This document shows positions 8,163-13,534 of a stretch of 13,534 nucleotides of DNA, piece after piece. Positions within the stretch are counted from its first letter, which is position 1; each line of letters begins with the position of its first letter. The stretch is from Beroe ovata (lineage: Eukaryota; Ctenophora; Nuda; Beroida; Beroidae). The notes below the pieces were generated by a model that had not been told where the DNA came from, ran no database searches, and saw only the letters and a list, made by a program, of their open reading frames with translations. The translations under genes and the position numbers were made by a program. The DNA lies in NCBI GenBank assembly GCA_946803715.1, contig CAMPET010000476.1, positions 1-13,534 of the forward strand, in the 5' to 3' direction.

Positions 8163-8626
8163 ACCCACAACTGACTCCCTTCTCACCCCCTACTGACCCC
8201 CTGCTGACCACCTGCTAACTCCCTGCTCACCCCCTACTGACCTCCTACTAACCCCCTTAGAACCTCCTGCTGACTCAATGGTGATCACTTTATTGCCTTA
8301 TTCTGACCCGCATGAGACTTCTTTTAGACCAATTTTTACCAACTACTGATCCCCCAATAACCCCCTGATGATGCCACTGACTCCCTGCTCACCCCCTACT
8401 GACCCCCTTATTACCCCAGGTGAGCCCCCTCTGACATCCTGGTGATCACTTTATGACCTTATTCTGACCCTCATGGGACTACTTTCTGGCCCATTTTTAA
8501 CCACCCACTGACCCCTCTCTAGCCGCCTGCTGACCCCTACAGACTCCCTGCTCACCCCTTAAAACCTCCTGCTGCCTCAATGGTGAACGCCTGGTGGTCG
8601 TCTAGTGACCCCTAGTGACCCCAGGA
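8163..8626. repeat. C-rich minisatellite with a higher-order unit
   Basis: Short units of about 10-12 bp on the pattern CTGACCCCCTGCT are repeated with variation across roughly 460 bp. A longer interruption beginning TGGTGATCACTTTAT at about 8280 recurs at about 8441, and a third partial version begins at about 8562, so there is a higher-order period of roughly 150-160 bp. The array begins only a dozen bases from the palindromic element. It has no coding support. Confidence 0.8.
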
Positions 8627-8895
8627 AGTCGAAAAGGGCAAAGGGGTCATTGATATACTTTCATTTAAGAAATAGCACAATCAAGTAAGAAGTAGCACAA
8701 ACTTTGGTAAAACACATCATGTACCATAGAAGCACACCCGTGACCCGTTTTTGTTATCAATATAAGTCTGCAAAAAATAAAAATTGAGTGGCCAGTAGAA
8801 TAGATAGGACACTTAGAATGAATAAGTGGAAAATCAGTTTGATTGTCTAGTAACAACAAATAAGCACTAGGCAGTGGTAGTAATGTATCGAAATT
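8627..8895. other. Intergenic stretch between minisatellite and minus-strand gene
   Basis: No exon is supported. An AATAAA at about 8776 on the plus strand could serve a plus-strand transcript, and the minus-strand 3' UTR of the neighbouring gene must lie here. A 64-codon minus-strand open frame (8859-8665) starts in sequence that also resembles an intron end (TTTATTTTTTGCAG), but it cannot be joined in frame to the upstream exon, so I do not call it. Confidence 0.5.
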
Positions 8896-9911
8896 CTACC
8901 ATGGGACAAGTGTGAGTTTTCCTTGAGTATAACTAGGCCAACCTTGAGGTAGTCTGTAAAGGTGCCTAGCCCAACATAAAATCACTGCAATATGATGAAC
9001 TGTGATTCGAGAACAAACTTGCAATTTCTCTAGACATCTCTTCACTTTATTGTCACTCTTAAATATGAGCAGTTTATGCCCCCTGTAGATTTTTCGGCAG
9101 CCACATCTTCCTGGTTGCATGGCACCACACTCCACTTTACTTTTCAGTTCTGTGGCAATTTTGTGCAACCACTTCAAACTGAATAATTTCATTGTCCTGA
9201 GGACGGATTCAATCACCTCAAGAACTTCTTGCTTACTATTAGCATCCTTCAGCCTATGAAAAACATCCTGTACCAAGCCCTTCAATATTTCCTCCCCCTT
9301 TTCCCTCATTTCAGGATCCTTTAGACCATCTCGACACAAGTAATCTCCATTCTGCCAATTGACCTTGTCCAATGAAACCTTAACTTTGAATCCTATAAGT
9401 TGGTTGATCTCATTGTCTGCAAAATAGGGCATTCTTGTGATTGCTAGAAATGTAAGGGGTGAATGTCAGAAAAATACTATGGTGTCAAGAGGGAGTGCTA
9501 CAGGCTGCTGTGGGAATTGATGCAAAAGTATCTACTACTAATAGGGGGATAACCAGCAGGGTCCACACAGCCACAATAGGGTACAGTGAGAGCTCTACCC
9601 TAGCTTTGGGTGGCCAGGATGGGAGTCAAGTCCCATACCTCTCCAGTGATATCAGGAGAAAGAGGTGTAAAAAGAGTCAGTGCAGTAAAAATAGAATTTG
9701 TTGTCAAGTGAAAAGAATGCCTGTAGGGAGTATTGTCCACATTGAATATAGTCAAGACACGATTGAACCATAACCCTGTGCAGCATTTGCAATTACCTAG
9801 GTTAGAGGTTTGTGCATACCAGGAGATGATAATGTTTTGTTCAACCAATGAACCATGGCCATTCATTGTGTACTTTCCACCTTCTACACTTGGTATAGCA
9901 TCAAAAACCAT
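8896..9911 (-). CDS. Probable two-exon gene, protein of about 220 residues, function unknown
   Basis: Exon 9911-9797 begins with ATG, has an in-frame TAA upstream, and ends at a GTAATT donor in phase 1. Exon 9443-8896 follows the acceptor ACATTTCTAG in phase 1 and ends at TAG, giving 38 + 1 + 181 codons. The second exon carries most of the protein, a 178-codon frame from an internal Met. Residues from it (PEMREKGEEILKGLVQDV and neighbours) look like a long charged helical stretch, followed by a basic region with CGCRKIYRGHK and then a hydrophobic, tryptophan-containing end. No signal peptide or known motif is visible. A weaker alternative exon at about 9720-9640 is open in one frame but fails on phase. 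If the upstream exon is wrong, the gene may simply start at ATG 9432. Confidence 0.45.
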
Positions 9912-10976
9912 GCTATCATATTACAGTTGCAAATCGCGCGGCGGAGCAGCAATTGTCGGTACAATGCGCGACAAATTGTGCAATTTTTAATTCAACAACC
10001 TCGACATCTGACGCCGCGCTATCAAAATTTGTGTGACCCGACGTTATGCGAGCACGAAACCCGCGCTTATTGTAAACAGGCAGCATTCGATTGTGATTTT
10101 TGCACTTACGCTCGCGCTGCGCTGAGGCCAAGGATATTTTTTCATCTTTCATGCGCTGCCGCATTCCAGTATTACGCGGCGTGACAGGATCATGGATGGA
10201 GGTTCAAATTATGGTGTACACTGGTACACTCGAGAGACTTGCCCTAAGCCGCGCCAAGTCCTTAAATTTGAAACTGCAATTTCGCAGTAGTGTAGTACTT
10301 ATGACTGCTCTTTTAGTATGGAATATGGTCCCTCTAGTGAATCGTAGTGATTAGAAGGAATGCCAAATTATGATAAGGCCAGGGACTTTGAATAATTTTT
10401 CAAAATTCCTCTACTGCTTTATTACTGAAAAACTGCATCAAATATTTAATTTGGTTTATATGCATTATCAGATTGACTTGTCCAAATAAATTAAGCTGCA
10501 TTTTCAAACACATGGAACAAAATATATATCCATTGTAATTTGTGTGGTCAGATGAGTGGTCAATGTAGTCAGTTAGACAAAGTCAATTGAATCAAATACA
10601 AACACTTAACACTGCAAATCAAGACATAAGTTGATTCTTCAAGAACTCCACTAAGTGTGACACCTTCTTCCCAATTTTGATTGTATTGAATAGTGTTGAG
10701 GAGTTTTAAAGTTGTGAGGTATGGTGTTATATTCAATTATTTCATAGCTGGAGGTTAACTATAACTAGTTTGGCTAGGAATTCATGTCATCTAAACTTTC
10801 TGTCTGAACAATTCAAATTGTATGGAAGTATGTTAACCCCAGCATGTGTCATGTTTGGGGCTATTGAGTAAGAAATATTTCAATAGGGTTATCTGGTTAC
10901 ACAGCTGTTCATTCGTATAAGCTGATGTGCCACTATAATCTAAAAGTTTAACTTATTATTATCAATATATTCCCAG
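9912..10976. promoter_or_regulatory. CpG-rich divergent promoter region and upstream sequence of the plus-strand gene
   Basis: Bases about 9935-10255 are strikingly richer in CpG (CGCGCGG, GCGCGAC, CGCCGCGC, CGCTCGCGCTGCGC) than the AT-rich surroundings, and they begin at the start of the minus-strand gene. An inverted repeat, CAATTGTCG and CGACAAATTG, lies at 9950-9978. An ATG in good context at 10192 opens a 32-codon frame, MDGGSNYGVHWYTRETCP onward; a GTAGTG donor near its end does not match the phase of the exon at 10977, so it may be 5' UTR or an upstream reading frame. From 10355 to 10976 I see only AT-rich sequence with no supported feature. Confidence 0.4.
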
Positions 10977-13503
10977 CAAATGAAATCTCAACTGAAAAAC
11001 TTTATCGTGGTGGCTTGGAAACCCTATCTGTCCGAGGATGTATTACTCACTCAGGCCTCGGATATGAAAACAAGTTATGTGAGTAAATTTTACACTTATC
11101 CTGCAATTATATCATTGCAGGATATCATTTGAACTGATGATATTTGTATATGTTGTAATGCCTGCAGATTTTTATTGCTGTATAAACAAATCTGCATTTT
11201 AAAAGAACATTACAATATTTCAGCTCACTAAGCTTAAACCTGGTGATGGTTTCACTGTTGGGCAGAGAGCATCAGTCACCTGGGGAGGCTCACTGTATGA
11301 GATTAAGCTCCTTTTTACTTGTGATGGTGAGAAAATTAATTAAACTAATGACTCAGGAATTTACATAATCTAGTGAGTTGATATGCCTATTATAACTATA
11401 CTAGAAAACCCGCCAAGTGGACTATATATATTATAGTCAAAAACAATTGAAATTGTTTGGGTTTCACAGCCACTTAGTTGTTCCCCTTAAATACTGTGAT
11501 GAGTATGAGCTTAGTTCCTCGCCCATCCATGGCGGTGCCATTTCGTTGGAAGAACCCACCTCGAATATCGGAACCATGCATTCTGGAAGTTCCACGAGTG
11601 GCAAGCTAAAAATTGATGATGTTGGGCGTGTATCTACCTAATTGATGCCCTTCGAACATAAGAGTATCAGGCTGAGTTTCTTTCCTGTAACCTCAGCTCA
11701 CCGCCACGGATGGGCGAGGAACTAAGCTCATACTCATCACAGTATTTAAGGGGAACAACTAAGTGGCTGCGAAACCCAAACAATTTCAATTGTTTTTGAC
11801 TATAATATCACTCATTTTCGTGGCAGCTAAGTGGATTGCTTCATTGACTAAAGTCTTGAGCAGGCGCATGTGTTCAGCTTTCATTTCCAGTTTCGATCAC
11901 TGTATCCCACTTTATTTTTTTGACCACTGCTTATTTGTTTGACACTTAGTACCATTTCCCTCCAAAAAGAGCTGCGTCTACCTTTCTTAGTTTTCGAGAT
12001 ATGTGCGATAATTGGTTAATTGGCCAATTAGCTAATTAGGTGGTAATAGATGAACATAATTATCGACTTTAAAAAAGAGCTCATGCTATGGTATCGTATC
12101 CAGTCGAAATAGAACGTCTACCTTTCTTAGTTTTCGAGCTATGTACAATAATTACATTAATTGGCCAATTAACTAATTAGGTGATGAAACATGAACGAAG
12201 TTATCGAGTCTGAAACAAAGAGTTAGTGTAATTGTATATTATCCCGTCAAAATGAAACGTCTAGGTATATCTCTAAGTCTTTGAGTCATAGTCGATATTT
12301 AGTGTAATTGGCCAATTTACTAATTAGGGGATTGATGGGAAAAAATTTCATATAGCCTAGTGCACGCTTCTTGTCCCAAGCTTTCATATGCCGTTTAGAT
12401 CATGTCTCTATCTTTTATGGTTCTCGAGTTTACTCAATTACCATTTCGGTCGTCGTCGTCGTCGGGTGAGGCACTAATTTTTGACGTTTTTGTTATTTTT
12501 CGCTATTTTATTGTGGAAAAACGGCTGGACCGATTTGCAAGAAATTTTCAGGGTTTGTTCATATAGACATAGAGACGAGCTGTACAAATTTTCAATGTGA
12601 ACAGACTTCATTAACATTGTTTAATAATAGCATGAAAATCGCGATTTTGGCGATTTGGTAGATTTTTATATATTAGGGCTGGCAAGCGCGTCTTTGAAAA
12701 CACGCTGAATGACTTCACCACTACTTTGGGAGTTCATATCACTTCCAACCAGCACTGCCCTCGGCCCTTCGGGCCGGGACCACGCCCATTTTCTTTCCGT
12801 GGCTGCGGGCGCTTGCCAGCGCCCTGATTTATGTATATAGTTATATGTATATAATTATAGGCCTAAAAACATTGTTCATGGTTATCAGTTACCTATGGAA
12901 TGGGATCAAGGACATCATGGAGAAAGATGAACATGTTGAAGTCGAGGATATACACATACAATGGGAAACATCAACTACCTTATATATCTATACATGACTT
13001 TTTTCCTCACGAGTAATAGAAACCCTGATACCCAAAAATCACACTTGATCAATTGATCAATTGACATATTCTAAGACCCATTTGTTGATCCAATTCGTTA
13101 CGGTGTTATACATGTCAAGTGTAATACATTACATCAATTATGAGGGATTTCCCTAAATGATATTTGTGGTCATTTGTATCTCAAAGGTCTTTTTGTGTGA
13201 ACTTTGGTGATAATACATGTGAGTTAATTCATTCAATCAGTTCACTCAAAAACATGTATCGAGATCACGCACAATGATATTCATGTATTGATAATATATA
13301 TTGCAATATACAAAGATGATCAGAAATCAAAATTGACGAATGGCGATGAATTATAAGTAATAAATTAGAATTACAGGAAAGAAGGAGGCAGCACAGGCTT
13401 GCACAAAGGTGGTGGACATAATTTCACAAAATGGTGAAGCATTCTGGTCTCAGGAAGCAACCGTGCAAAAATCTTGTTTGAGAGATTTAGCCAAACAAAC
13501 CAA
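10977..13503 (+). CDS. Unrecognised plus-strand gene, three exons visible
   Basis: Exons 10977-11078, 11224-11326 and 13377-13503 have good acceptors and GTGAG-type donors, and phases agree (0, then 1). The likely start is ATG 10980 inside the first listed exon, with a non-coding exon upstream. The N-terminus reads FIVVAWKPYLSEDV, and residues about 45-62 (VGQRASVTWGGSLYEIKL) look like beta strands of a small barrel; this faintly resembles the module that precedes BEN domains in some invertebrate proteins, but that is only an impression. The third exon (CTKVVDIISQ, then QKSCLRDLAK) is helical. It ends either by splicing at GTGAGC (13504) into a CA repeat, or by reading AAG-TGA as a stop at 13505, giving a 110-residue protein. 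The third intron, 2,050 bp, is far longer than the others and is full of repeats. Confidence 0.6.
11098..11214. repeat. Two hairpins within intron 2 of the plus-strand gene
   Basis: ATCCTGCAAT-TATATC-ATTGCAGGAT at 11098-11123 is a perfect 10-bp stem. It is followed by a nested pair: TGTAATG (11154-11160) with CATTACA (11208-11214), and TGCAGATTT (11163-11171) with AAATCTGCA (11188-11196). The second structure has an 11-base bulge on one side only, which is not typical of a microRNA precursor. Confidence 0.6.
11428..11808. mobile_element. Fold-back miniature element with 110-bp arms
   Basis: Arms 11428-11537 and 11699-11808 are inverted copies with only a couple of mismatches, around a 161-bp spacer. 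The arms start ATATTATAGTCAAAAAC and end near CATGGCGGTG. Near-identity of the arms suggests recent origin or arm-to-arm conversion. No obvious target duplication flanks it and there is no transposase. The 74-codon open frame at 11417-11641 reads across one arm and the spacer and is not credible as a gene. Confidence 0.8.
11975..12440 (+). repeat. Tandem array of about 140-bp units (three clear, one degenerate)
   Basis: CGTCTACCTTTCTTAGTTTT starts units at 11975 and 12115; a shorter match, CGTCTAGG, starts one at 12258, and a degenerate version starts near 12403, giving spacings of 140, 143 and about 145 bp. Each of the first three units ends with a TTGGCCAATT core followed by CTAATTAGG. The array lies directly upstream of dispersed-repeat copy 2 and may belong to the same larger element. 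Confidence 0.75.
12498..12830 (+). repeat. Dispersed repeat, copy 2
   Basis: Direct copy of 3452-3824, sharing TGGACCGATTTGCA, the GGGCTGGCAAGC end and the 3' hairpin GGGCGC-TTGCCA-GCGCCC. It has a single CGGCCCTT unit and lacks the opposite arm of the larger GC hairpin seen in copy 1, which accounts for most of the length difference. The tail is an imperfect TA-rich sequence rather than pure (TA)n. It lies inside intron 3 of the plus-strand gene, in sense orientation. Confidence 0.8.
12841..13376. other. Remainder of intron 3, no supported feature
   Basis: AT-rich intron sequence. A perfect 16-bp palindrome, TTGATCAATTGATCAA, lies at 13045-13060. The last bases, TTAGAATTACAG, form the acceptor for the exon at 13377. 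Confidence 0.6.
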
Positions 13504-13508
13504 GTGAG

Positions 13509-13534
13509 CACACACACACACACACACACACACA
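13509..13534. repeat. (CA)n microsatellite at the right edge
   Basis: Uninterrupted CA repeats begin five bases after the donor-like GT at 13504-13505 and run off the window. If the donor is real, the microsatellite sits at the very start of the next intron. Confidence 0.85.

Noticed and set aside
8163-8626. CRISPR-like array
   Set aside because: Units are contiguous and degenerate with no unique spacers, and the surroundings are eukaryotic.
9640-9720. Possible extra minus-strand exon containing HSFHLTTNSIF
   Set aside because: It has an acceptor-like and a donor-like edge and one open frame, but it would end in phase 0 whereas the exon at 9443 needs phase 1; a direct join from 9797 fits.
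11417-11641. 74-codon plus-strand open frame in intron 3
   Set aside because: It spans one arm and the spacer of the fold-back element and has no splice sites compatible with the flanking exons.

Overview
This window looks like animal nuclear DNA: AT-rich, split genes with GT-AG introns mostly of about 55-350 bp, closely spaced and divergently arranged genes, (CA)n tracts, tandem arrays and many non-autonomous repeats. Short introns and compact divergent pairs would suit an early-branching marine invertebrate such as a demosponge, but that placement is inference. There is no sign of bacterial, organellar or viral organisation. Two N positions (3458, 6180) show it is a draft assembly. Nearly all coding sequence is in small exons, so the gene models were built by matching splice sites, intron phase and open frames by eye.

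Layout. (1) Bases 1-1408, minus strand: the 5' part of a multi-exon gene of unknown function, running off the left edge. (2) Bases 1409-1955: a short divergent promoter containing a GTCACGTGAC palindrome. (3) Bases 1956-2509, plus strand: a three-exon gene for a small secreted four-cysteine protein. (4) Bases 2510-3451: intergenic, with a short duplicated palindrome. (5) Bases 3452-3840: a dispersed repeat whose second copy lies at 12498-12830. (6) Bases 3985-4700, plus strand: an SGNH/GDSL-hydrolase-like gene in three exons, with an internal frameshift and no C-terminal catalytic block. (7) Bases 4700-8149: a large palindromic element, two arms of about 1.5 kb around a 0.46 kb centre, bounded by TA, sitting exactly at the end of the SGNH reading frame. 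(8) Bases 8163-8626: a C-rich minisatellite. (9) Bases 8896-9911, minus strand: a probable two-exon gene for a protein of about 220 residues. (10) Bases 9912-10191: a CpG-rich stretch that probably serves as a divergent promoter. (11) Bases 10977 to about 13503, plus strand: three exons of an unrecognised gene whose long third intron is filled with a 110-bp-arm fold-back element, a tandem array of about 140 bp units and the second dispersed-repeat copy.

No pathway or operon logic links the genes. The most notable object is the 3.45 kb palindromic element: no recognisable transposase, very long diverged arms, a repeated CRE plus CACGTG cluster near each terminus, a third partial copy of arm sequence in the centre, and an insertion point that coincides with both a stop codon and a possible splice donor of the interrupted gene.
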